DNA from: Rhea pennata
Taxonomy: Eukaryota; Chordata; Aves; Rheiformes; Rheidae
Assembly: GCF_028389875.1 (NCBI RefSeq)
Contig: NC_084687.1
Coordinates: forward strand, 8,096,157 to 8,160,156
Direction of reading: 5' to 3'
Length of the DNA stretch: 64,000 nucleotides
Shown: piece after piece, positions 32,836-43,765 of the stretch
How positions within the stretch are numbered: the first letter of the stretch is position 1
How the letters are laid out: every line of letters starts with the position of its first letter
Made by a program: the position numbers and the translations under genes
The notes under the pieces: generated by a model
What the model saw: the letters and a program-made list of their open reading frames with translations, nothing else
Database searches by the model: none
What the model was told of the DNA's origin: nothing

Positions 32836-35800
32836 GTAAGTATTTCATTCACTGTTCTGAATGCTTTGGGATTGCAAAATGTTATTCTAGCCACAAACTG
32901 ATTTACCATGTGAAAATATCTGAGGCATTTTTTTTGGTTTGCTTTTAAAACTGTTGATTAAATTAAAATAGAAAACAGGCACTTCTAAATCAAGTATCCT
33001 AGCCACCAGGAATTTGTTCCAATATTACTGTAACTACATAAGCTGTTTGTGGTGCACAATTATTTTGGAGGATGAAAGGATGTAACTCTCTTTTCAGAAA
33101 GTAAGGTGAAAACATCAAATTTCAGCACCAGATAGTCCCATTTCATTCATATTTTATGAAAGGTTTTGAGATTGAAGAGCCCTGGATCACATTAAGGATG
33201 GGATTTACTACTAAGACTTACCTGCATCTGACATACAGAATAAAGTAAATAAATTTTAATTCAGTTATTTGCTTCCTTCCTCAAAGTACTAGGAAAACCG
33301 TAAATTACAAAGAACATCTAACCTTTTATTTCACAATATATCTAAATTATACCTTTAAAAAAAGCATTAAAAAATTAAAGTATGCTTTCCAGAAGAAAAA
33401 AAAGTACCATGTTTAACATTGTTAGAGAAACGTACAGCCTAGTGCCACTGCTTGTTCATTATGCTTGCTACAAGGCATGTTAAATAAATGTTGAAGACAT
33501 TCAGCTTGAGTTCCTAACGCTCCCTTTAAACAAAAAAATTCCCAATAACACAACTGTCAAAGTATGTATGATAGCAGTTAAAGTACTGTCAATGAAGACA
33601 TCTTAAGGGCCTCCCTGGAGAATCTTCAACAAGAAATATACTTTGCATTGTAATAAATTTGATAATACAAGTTGATGATATTTTACTTAATGATACAGTA
33701 TTTTATGGCAATAAAATTATAAAGATCAACTTATGCCCTAAATAACAATAAACAGATTCACCATATGTTTTTTAGTCTGAACATACACATTCTGTTAAAT
33801 GATTAGCTGTTCTGTGGTCACATCTTACTTTCATCAATTACCTTTTTTTATGGTTTTCACCTCTGACGAATTGAAAAGTCTTTCCATTAGGACTAATAAC
33901 TGAATATTGCTGAATTTCTGTATTGGATGGATAACCAAATCCCTGAATGAACGCATATTTCACTTTATATTGAATGTTATTTTTTGAGTAGACTGATCAT
34001 TGACAATACTAAACCTGTAAAAGAGCAACTTTGTCAAAAGTGCTTCAGCAACTTAGACTCTAAGTCACATCTTCCTCTGGAGGGAAAAAAAATAAAAACA
34101 AGAAGATTCTCTCAGGTTGTAGAACTTTTAAAATAAAAAGTTCTCCAAATGACTGAGATTTCACATGTGAACATATCCAGCAGGTATAGCTCCTCAGAAG
34201 TAACTGGGAAGAAGGGAAAGCAGGATACAGTATGTATGTTTATGTAGATGAAATTTACCCCCAAGTCAGTTTGCCTCACAAAGGACTAAGAGTTTCATCC
34301 TAACTGTGTTAATTCTTGTGATTCAACAAAACAGATTTCAGCCTCTTTTGTTTTCAATTATTCCCACTTTTTAGGCTAAAGATCTTTATGCATCATCTCT
34401 GGGAATACATTACTTTTCTGTGTGCATGTGCTTTAGGGAAAAAAAAAAAAGTACAGCTATATTTTAAGTACTCAGAAAGGAGAAAAATGGATATAAAATA
34501 TTATGGTTTCAGAATGGCATGGCTCTCATCGACCAAAACATCCAAACTTCTTCCCCCAGTGCGATTTAAAATTTGTCTAAGTTGTTGTTTTGAAAATTAT
34601 ATATTGGACATGTATGCTGCATTCTGTCAAGGATTCCACCAAGTTCAGAGTCTGCAGCTAAGCTTACGTGCGTGTAGAATTTACTTCGCTGCATGGCAAA
34701 GGGTTAATGAATGTATGTGTGGCCTGAAGAAGTGTCCCTGAAGTCATGGTTCACTGCCAGTGAGGTGTGAGAGATTAGGGATGGCTAGTGAACTCTTGGG
34801 AGATCAGTGTATAGAGCATCACAAAAGTTCATCGACTCCTAAAATCTGGAGGAGGCTTCTGTCCTGCTGATTGACTCAAATACAAGAACAGAATATTTCA
34901 AAGAGGCACAGATTGTAACACGATTGCTACAGTCAATCTTACAAATCACAAAACTTTCCTGTCCTAGAGAATTAAGTTCCTTCCTTAGATTATTATGCCA
35001 TTTTCCATAATTTTGTTTTAAAAAGCCCAATGCAAATTTATATCAGAACAATTCTCAGATGTTAGGAAATGCAACTATTAACATTTACGAACAGGTATGC
35101 TGATCATTAAATTTCATTTCAAGATAGTATAGCATTCCTCAGATAAACATGGGATTTGATATTAATACTGTCATGGTATTCTCTTAATTGAAGAGTTTCA
35201 ATTTGCAAAGTCCCATTCTCAGCTGGAAATTCTGGAGTTAAATCGGTAACTTTTATTAGCATAAGAATCAGTAAGAAGGGCCAAATCCTCATATCCATTC
35301 TCATACAATCATATAAGTAGTAAAAAACTTTGCCTAATTAAAGTCTGACTCAGAGCTTCACGATGTCTAACAAACTACAACACCTTCCATTTGGCAGCAT
35401 ACGCTTCATACTCCCAATTTACATGTGAGGTAGACTGGATCAATGTAATTTTATTTTCTAATTTTTAACTTTATTTTATATTCTAATCTTTTTGATTATT
35501 ATTATTTGAAGAAACCACTGGAATCCAGAAACACATTTCTTTAGCAAATACACATTTTTGATGGAAAAAAAATGCACTTTGCCCAGACCAAATTGATCTG
35601 GCTGATAAGGACCTCATGATTCAGTGAGTCATTTATGTTTCAACCAAATATTTACTAGCAGAGCCCTTTTAACATAAAAGCAGCATACCAGTCTCACTGC
35701 ATCTTTTCACCTTCTGCTGGCAACATGAAGAGAAAGTGTTCAGCTCCAAAGATATGTTCAATCTGGGGGGAAGGACATGTATATCTCAAGATATGACTTC

Positions 35801-36948
35801 AATTCAAACTCCCTGAAATGACACATTCATTTTTTTGACTATAATAGTTAGGCACAGATATCACACAAAGCCTAATATGTGAGTCTTTCAAAGATATTTA
35901 AATCCTGTATGTTAATTCTGCAAGAGGCATATACATATAGCCCTGTGATACACATAAGACATGGACTTGCTGTTTCTTCCAAATATTTACTTGCCTTCTT
36001 CGTCTTTCTTGTCCTTCCTATCTGCTAAAGGAAAGCCCATGCATGGTCCACTGGCAAAGTGTCTTGGCAGAGTGTTTACCCTGCAGGCATCAGATACAAC
36101 ATAACCAGTGAGGCTCTCAGCCACATTCCACAATGCAGAGGAAAAAGAAAGGCCAAGAAAAGCACTTCCTACTTAACACTCTAGTGGCTATTCCAACATC
36201 ACTCAACTGCCGAAGTTATACTAGAGCTTGCCTGTACATACATATATATACACTCAAAACCAGCCCACATAATTCTTCATATAGCTATTATTTTTTTCTT
36301 TTTTTAAACCCCTCTTTTCAGAATTTTTAGAATACCCTTTTTTAGAACCTGTCTACAAAGGAAAGTTACTGAACAATAAGATAGTCTTGAAATCAAAGCG
36401 CAATAGCTATTCAGCTCCAACTGTGTCACTGAAAGCTCTCAGTACACTGTTATAGTGAATGTAGGGCTAACTATATATAGATAGTCAAAGCATCCAAACA
36501 GGTGCCTAGGTTCCTTCAAAAAAATCAAGGAACAGAGAAAAGCAACTCCAGAAGGCGATACATCCTACAAGAAACTTGATTTTTTGATCCTTCAGAAGAA
36601 ACTCAAATCTTGAAGGAATATGGGCTTTTAAATGTGGAACCTAACCTAAATTAGACAGTGCTTAAGTGGGGCAAAGCCAGGTCTTAATGCATAAAAGAGC
36701 ATTTACATGGGGGAGGAAGAGTCATGCTGGCTTTTCCAGGCCATTTCCCTATCAATCTTTGTGAAAAAACAGCAAGTCCACAAATTTCACGTTTCCGCAG
36801 ATGCCCTACCTCATTCTGCAACCAAGTTTTTTCTATCCAGGGAAGCTTCTTTTAACTACTTCCTGGTGAGAGTTCATCAATGGTTACGCTGATTTCCCCA
36901 AATTGTTCTGTGTAAAATCAGTAGCTGAAGAGTTCCAAATACACAAAA

Positions 36949-36973
36949 TGTATACATCTTGAAGATGTATACA
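36949..36973. repeat. 25-bp near-perfect palindrome upstream of NR1H5
   Basis: The arms TGTATACATCTT and AAGATGTATACA are separated by one G, about 265 bp before the NR1H5 start codon. Confidence 0.9.
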
Positions 36974-37174
36974 CTGACTCTATACCTAATCCTTAGTATA
37001 ATCAACATTTTGCAAACTCATTTAAAGTATTGTGTCACTTAACACTCATCCCCGATTTTCTTACGATATGCAAATGGTTTAATATCTTGGAATTTCCTGT
37101 TTTCAGCTCCTTAGCTAATCATACCCAGTCATTCTTTCTCAAGTGATGTTTCTCTTACACTTCCTTTTCTCTAG

Positions 37175-37237
37175 GTTTCCTTCTTAAAAGTCTATCGTAT
37201 ACCAAAGTGAATGAAACAGTGCAACTTGGGGCACAAC
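37175..37237 (+). other. NR1H5: NR1H5 5' UTR part of first coding exon
   Basis: A pyrimidine-rich TTTTCTCTAG acceptor precedes 63 nt of leader before the ATG at 37238 (AACATGG context). The upstream in-frame ATG at 37211 (GTGAATGA) has a weaker context. Confidence 0.5.
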
Positions 37238-40200
37238 ATGGCAAATACATTTGTCACAGTACCTGACGGCTACTGTCTTGCTGAGCCCATACAGTATTAT
37301 GGTGAGTAAAGTAGAATTTTAATACTAAGAAAAATCAGTATAGTGAAATGAATGTAATCAGTATAGTAAAATGAATGTATATGGAAATTATCACTCTTTT
37401 CTTCATTTTAATTTATCTTTGCAAAGCTCTTAGGAAGCCACACATTTGACTACCAAGCCTATATTGCAAATACGTTCAAATATATTGATTATGCTGACAG
37501 ATGATTTCATATAAAGATTACAGTGGAGCTCCCTCCCTTTAACCTGCAGGAAGAAGCTACGGGTTTTATTACTGTATTCCAGATATATTATAAAGAGATA
37601 ATGGTTATTATTCTATAGCTTACACAACTATAACTGCAATCAGTAATCTAATTTTGGATGAGTAAAAGCAAGACCTGATGTCCATTAGAAACAGAAGGAC
37701 CTTCAGTCTACTTTTTTTTAAAAAAACCTCACATTTATTTTTACAGATTTAAACAAGCACAAAATTGAACACGATACATACTGCATGAGCTTTCCTTGGT
37801 ATAACAGTGTAAATTTGATGAGATACTTGAATCAAATGAAAATACTATAACCAGAAATGCAGGAAGAAACTGTCTTCAAAATTCCATACACACATGTTAT
37901 CCTATATAGTTATGAAATGTGATTTTTAGCAACATGTGGAAAAATAGTAAACAAAACAGGCCTTGATATTCTACTGAATACTGACATTCAGACTCATGCC
38001 ACAGTAAATGTTACCACTCTAGGATTTCTGAAATTTCAGATTTCTAATGTTTATTTTATAATATTATGCCTGAAATATGTACCAGTAACAAACATTTCAC
38101 TCTACAAAATTCACTTACTTACAGGAAAAATATTCTCCTGTAATGAGGAAAACAAAATAAAAACAACATGAAACTGTAAATTTAAAGGTAACCATATACT
38201 CAGTTGACACGATACTCAATTAATTACCAAAAAGAATCGAGTGGCATCCACATGATATTGCCCAGACTGTTACCAAACCATTTTACTACACCTTTTACTT
38301 AAAAATATTACAAGTAGCACATTTAAAAATAATAAGTCATTGAAAATGTGTTCCTCTAATATTTATGCTTAAATATCTAGTCTGTAAAAAGTTAAAAAAA
38401 AAATTTCAATGAGCTAACGTCAAGATATTCTCCAGGTTTTTTATTTAATCTGTTTCTTTTTTATCTAGATGTTTTACCCGAGCACATCAATTATCAGCTA
38501 CAAGACACAGATTTTCAGACTACTCCTTACTGCCAGTATTCCACAGTTCAGTTTCCTCCTCCAGTATTACAGTCACAACCTTCACAGTCCCAATACAGTA
38601 CATATAGTCTGGACTCTCAATATAGTGATGGGCAGTATATAATCAGCAACTGTGAATTAAACAAATCCCCTTTCACGGCTTCCCATGTTGATGACAGTGA
38701 ATATCAAGGACTAAAAAGGCCAAAATTAAACCATTCTTCCTTGCGAATGAAGGGACAGGAAGAGCTCTGTGTTGTGTGTGGTGACAAGGCCTCAGGCTAT
38801 CACTATAATGCACTTACCTGTGAAGGTTGCAAAGGTAAGAAGAGAGTAAGTTTATCTGTATCTTACCCATGAATCTTGCCCCACAGTGCTCAATTTAATG
38901 TGGTAAGATTTCACACCTGTGATTTTAAAGGAATAGATACCATTAATTTTGTAATTTATCTAAGGTTTGTAGCTTTGTAGGTTTACAATTAATCTAAGGA
39001 ACTCTCTCCCTAAGAAGCCGACCCCAGATTCACATTTTTATAACATCTTTTGAAGAAATATTTTTACAGTATATATTTAACATAAACATTTTATGCAACT
39101 GATTTTGCATTACTGATTACTATTTACCAGTTATTCACTAGAATTGTGTCTAAGTTCTGATCTTCTCACAACAGTTATCATAGTTACTTCAGTGTTATTA
39201 GTTTTGTTATTAAATTTAAATAAAAAATAAACATTTACTTATTACCTATACTTTTAGCTTTCTATATGGGAGTTATCTTGGTCAAGTAAGAAAACTGGCA
39301 ATTAATATTAGTTAGAAAATACTAACAAGTCATTAATATTGTGCTGTTAAAGACCAAATTTAAAATCAAGGCGATACTTTAATTGTAAAAAAAGAAATCC
39401 TAAACTTTAGTTCTTTAGATCATTATGAGATAAAGATCCTTACATTTCTACAGTTGTAACCTGACTCTTGTCTGTAGGCTTCTTTCGACGTAGTATTACT
39501 AAAAATGCAGCGTATCGATGTAAGAATGGTGGTCACTGTGAAATGGACATGTACATGCGAAGAAAGTGTCAGGAATGTCGCTTGAAGAAGTGTAAGGCTG
39601 TGGGAATGCTAGCAGAATGTAAGTACTCCTCTGCTGGCTACTGGCTATCAATTCTGATAAATTCTCTCTCAAAAACTATCCCTTCTCATTAGAACTAAAA
39701 GATAATTGGTCTAAATTTCACTTTGCTGTAGGAAAAAATAACTTTGGAGTCTGTAGGACCTGCATCATCATCATCTACAAAAACCATCAGTATCTCAAAG
39801 TTATGAAGACTGCTGTTCAAAGAGCTTGCACTCGCACACCATGAAAAAAAATTGCATAGTATTTTTTAATGAACAATTCTCATGTTTACATGTCACACAG
39901 CCACAAACAAAATAACATGGGAAGATTGCAAACACTCGGGCCTTTTATGGATATGGAACACAAACTCACCTAACAAATACCGTTTTGCAGTATTTTCTAG
40001 GAAACAGAGTTCCTTACAAGTTACGGCTCCTGCAATGCAAGATTTATGTTATCTATAATAATACAAGTTATCGTTTCAAATGATAATTAATTTGAAAATC
40101 TATGCATTGATACACACTTCTATGCCTCACAGGTTTGCTGACTGAAGTACAATGTAAGTCAAAGCGACTCAGGAAAAATTTCAAACAGAAGAGCAGTTTC

Positions 40201-43200
40201 CTTTGCAACATAAAACTAGAAGATGAGGGACTGAATAGTAAGCATGTATCATCTACAACAAGACCTGGAAAAGTAGGATATTTTTCTATTTGAAATATCT
40301 CTTTTTATCATTTATTTTTGCCTTCATCTACTGTCATTTAATTGATTTTTTAAAAAAAAAAAAAAAAAACAGATCCCAGAAAAAATGGAACTCACTCCAG
40401 GAGAACATCAGCTCCTTGACCACATTGTAGCAGCACATCAAAAATACACAATTTCCCCTGAGGAAGCAAAAAAATTTGTATGTATATAGAACAATCAGCC
40501 TGCATTACTGAGTTATTAGTATCCCAAAACACTGTATTTGGTTCTATCAAAAGTCTAAACTGTCTTTCATGCAGCTACAAGAAACCGCAAGTCCAGAGGA
40601 AAGCTTTTGGCATCTCTCTGAGACAGCAGTTGTTCATGTACAAGTGTTAGTGGATTTTACAAAAAGACTCCCAGGTAAGTTCCTTCTTTTGGAAAAAGTT
40701 ACACTCTAAGTCTGACACATCATTTTAAGAGGCAGATACCATATTGATGGCATGCATCTGAGAAAAATATAAGCTTTAAGAAAATTTTTATTCAACTGAT
40801 TATCTCATCTTCAAACACTAATGGTCAGGATTACTATTTACCAGTACTTGCTAGTAGTTCCCTACATTCTCTTTTATGAGGACAAATTTGGACTGCCTGC
40901 AAACTTTTTACTATAATTATATTTCTTTTCCATGTCTGACACAGAATAGAGACATTTTCTGAGAAGTGTATCTACTTTAAAATACTATCTTGAGCAAATT
41001 ATTATCTTAACACATTCTGAAATCCAATTCAGTCTGCAATTTATTATACCCATCAAAGATAAAATAGATGTACCTTCAAACAAAAGGCAGCACAGTAAGG
41101 ATGTACCAGGATGTGCTCCTACTCCTAATTTCCTATAATACAAGAACAAGGGAGCATAGAATTAAATCCACTGCATTTCAATGTAACGTTGACAAAATAA
41201 CATTCAATGGGGAGGTTGATAATTTGTTCATTACTCTAAGTTGTAAAACTCACTGACAAAAGTCAATTGACATGTCTAAAGCAGACATTTGATGTAATTT
41301 ATTTAGTATCAGTGGTAACACCACTGTGAAACAGGTCTGAGAGGATGGATGATTTTGTTTTCTAAAAGTTGTTTTTCATACTGTGCTTTGATCAGGATTA
41401 AGAACAGGATTAAGTTCCTTTGCTCTTAAATTATAAATGCAGATAACACATTAGTCAAAAGATGAACATAAAAAAAAAAGATCAGATATGAATGAATAAG
41501 GAGACTATTCATATTCATTAAGCAATATAGGCCATGTGACATATATCAGGTAAAAATAGCATGTTAGGGAGAAACTTTTGATAAAATCTTGCTTATTCCT
41601 AAATACATCTTTTTTAATCTTCCTCCGAATCTTGTAACACTGGACACTGCCAACAGCACAAAACCTTTATGTCTGGTCTGCAAAGTAGGAAGAAAGACCC
41701 CAAGAGTCTAGTCTTTGGTACATAGGTCTTTTAAATATAGCTCCTTCTTTCCATTAAAGATATTAAAATATCATTTTATCAACTCACATTAGGGGCTTAC
41801 AGGCAGCCACAGCTTTAAGTCTTAACAGTATCTTTCTCTGTAGGATTTGGAAGTTTAGCTAGTGAAGATCAAATTGCGCTGCTAAAAGGGTCAACTGTTG
41901 AAGCAATGTTTTTGCGTTCAGCACAGATATATAACCAAAGAATCAGTGAATGCCAATCATCAACAAGTGAAAGTAAGTTTGACTAATAAGCTTTCTATTA
42001 ACACCAGCAGTTCATCCATTTTGAAACAAATTCCATTTGTTTTTATTCACCGAATCTCAGGTAATCGCCTACTAAAACATAGCAATGTTTAATTAACAGT
42101 AATAGCAGTTACGTCTACATATCTTCCATATGATTTTTTTCATAGAGCATCCCGAAAAGTAAACATTAATTAGATCTCCATTTTCCTGATGTCAGTTGCA
42201 AACAAAGAGCAACAATTTTAAGTGTTTGCACAACAAATTATGGGGTGGGTAGATAATATTAACTACATTAATGACATCTATCATGCTAAATTTGACACAA
42301 GAGATTATTTTGACTAACAATAATGCAACAAACAAACTCGTTGCTTGGTGTCAGAAAGAACTCTTTCCAATTTATCTTGTCCCTCTGCATGGAACTGAGA
42401 AAAAGACACACAATTTCAGGTACATACTTGCAAAGTAGATTCAAGCAAATGTTTAAAGCAGCATAATGTTTCGCTGTGAACTGTCATCCCTCTTGCTGCA
42501 GGTCATGGAAGATCTTCTGATCATGTAACATGTTGCCATGTTCAAAACCTCGATAAGAACGCCATTTATTCCATGGAAATGTCTCACAGTGAAGATAGCC
42601 CGACTTCCACTACTACCACAGGTAACAGAGGCCTCTGAAACAAAATATTGGGAAATCTGCGACTTTTCTGACCATACTCTCCACCACACTGAGCGATGCT
42701 GTTGGTACGGCCCGTGCCCCCTTTCCTCCCCTCCACCTGAAGCTGGTCTGCCACCACTCAGGCACTGTTTGGAAGGAGAAGGCAGCTTATGCCTTTGCTT
42801 ATATCCCAGGATAAAGAAGTCTAGAGCTGTATCAACAGCTGCACAACTGCAATAGGAATTAAAATTGTTTTCATTAAGCTTATTAGCCATTTCATGAGAT
42901 GTAACAGCCTAGAACTTTAAAAGATTAGGACAAAGCTGATTCATAATGACATTGTCCATTTCTGTACTGAAATAACATTCCGATAATTTTATTTCATTTC
43001 CAAGGTATAACCGAGGAGTTTATTACCGCGCTGTTTTACTTCTACAGAAGCATGGGAGAACTTAAAGTGACAGAGACAGAATATGCCCTGCTTGTGGCAA
43101 CAACTGTGTTTTTTTCAGGTAAAACCGTGAGATGAGTTGCTGTTACTAACAGGCTTTTAACCCATTTTAACCCCCTGTGCCGCGGGCCACACGCCCCCGC

Positions 43201-43458
43201 TAATCGCCCGTCCCCGCAGATCGCCCGCTCCTGAGGAACAAGCGGCACGTGGAGGAGCTGCAGGAGCCGCTGCTGGGCATCCTCTACAAGTACTCGAAGA
43301 TCCACCACCCGGAGGACCCGCAGCACTTCGCTCGCCTCATCGGTCGCCTCACGGAACTGCGCACTCTCAACCACACCCACGCGGAGGTGCTGCTAACGTG
43401 GCGCACCAAGGACCCGCGGCTGACCTCCCTGCTCTGCGAGATCTGGGACCTGCACTAG
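37238..43458 (+). CDS. NR1H5: NR1H5 (farnesoid X receptor beta), nuclear receptor
   Basis: Ligand-activated nuclear transcription factor related to FXR-alpha (NR1H4); lanosterol is the reported ligand in mouse. Exons: 37238-37301, 38469-38834, 39478-39618, 40133-40272, 40373-40477, 40575-40674, 41844-41972, 42502-42621, 43005-43118, 43220-43458; 1,518 nt, 505 residues. All donors are GT and all phases fit. Residues 1-121 form a Gln/Ser/Tyr-rich A/B region. The DNA-binding domain at about 122-187 has zinc-finger cysteines C122, C125, C139, C142 and C158, C164, C174, C177, with a CEGCK P-box. The ligand-binding domain runs from about 238 and ends in LLCEIWDLH, an intact AF-2 helix. Residues 349-388 are an insert absent from FXR-alpha. 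Nothing is broken, whereas the human copy is a pseudogene. A second in-frame ATG at 37211 would add nine residues. Confidence 0.96.
38469..39618 (+). CDS. NR1H5: NR1H5 exons 2 and 3: A/B region and DNA-binding domain
   Basis: Exon 2 (38469-38834) ends inside the CEGCKG motif after the first zinc finger. Exon 3 (39478-39618) starts [11 protein letters not shown] and carries the second finger to GMLAEC. Splitting the two fingers between exons at this point is the usual nuclear-receptor arrangement. The P-box CEGCK and the GMLAECLLTE extension match FXR-type receptors that bind inverted repeats of AGGTCA as RXR heterodimers. Confidence 0.95.
42502..42621 (+). CDS. NR1H5: NR1H5 exon 8: 40-residue insert within the ligand-binding domain
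   Basis: The exon is 120 nt, phase 1/1, with CTGCAG acceptor and ACAG|GTAACA donor. It encodes a Ser/Thr/His/Cys-rich peptide ([14 protein letters not shown] ... DSPTSTTTT) between the helix that ends SAQIYNQRI and the GITEEF segment. FXR-alpha has a much shorter, different linker here. Skipping it keeps the frame. The amphibian FXR-like orphan receptors were reported to carry an insert of about 33 residues near helix 7, as I recall, so this is probably a family trait. Confidence 0.85.
43220..43458 (+). CDS. NR1H5: NR1H5 terminal exon, GC-rich
   Basis: The exon encodes [19 protein letters not shown] through LLCEIWDLH and stop TAG, covering the dimerisation helix and AF-2. Its third codon positions are almost all G or C, unlike the AT-rich exons 1-9, because it lies in the CpG island shared with SYCP1. 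No poly(A) signal occurs before the SYCP1 start codon. Confidence 0.94.
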
Positions 43459-43575
43459 GCGGCGCGGGAGCCGAGCCCTGCCCCGCAACGCCGCCAACGC
43501 GCAGCGCTGCGCGGCCGGGCGCCCCTGCTGCCGCGCCGCTGCCCCTCCCGGCCTGCCTCGCGCGCGCGCTGCCAC

Positions 43576-43583
43576 TTCCCGCC
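43576..43583. promoter_or_regulatory. E2F/E2F6-type site upstream of SYCP1
   Basis: TTCCCGCC is an exact core match. E2F6-containing PRC1.6 complexes silence many meiotic genes in somatic cells through such sites; whether this one works is inference. Confidence 0.4.
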
Positions 43584-43657
43584 TTCTCGCCCTCCTCGCC
43601 GGGCAGCGTGCTCGCCGTGAGGCACTGCCTCTGCCGCCCGCCTTCTCCTCCGAGGCC

Positions 43658-43765
43658 ATGGAGAAGGAAAAGCCATTTAAGTTGTTCGTGCCGCCGCGTC
43701 TGAGTGGTGGCCAGGTGTATGCAGTCAAGCCGCAGGCCAGCGCTCGAGCCGCGGGTGTCGCTCAG
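43658..43765 (+). CDS. SYCP1: SYCP1 exon 1
   Basis: Thirty-six codons from an ATG in good context (GCCATGG) end at CTCAG|GTAAAG. The conserved KPF-LFVPPR motif fixes the start. It is 199 bp after the NR1H5 stop codon. Confidence 0.93.

Larger units (their letters stand above)
23700..37174. other. Intergenic region between SIKE1 and NR1H5
   Basis: About 13.5 kb of AT-rich DNA. No open frame has family-like composition or paired splice sites. It contains homopolymer tracts (C11T7 at 30379-30396, C9T17 at 31301-31326), a probable old CR1 fragment near 30.6-30.9 kb, a possible NR1H5 leader exon near 32.8 kb and a 25-bp palindrome at 36949-36973. Confidence 0.6.

Noticed and set aside
34388-34741. 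117-codon plus-strand open frame in the intergenic region
   Set aside because: There are no splice signals, no recognisable motif and no coding-like composition.
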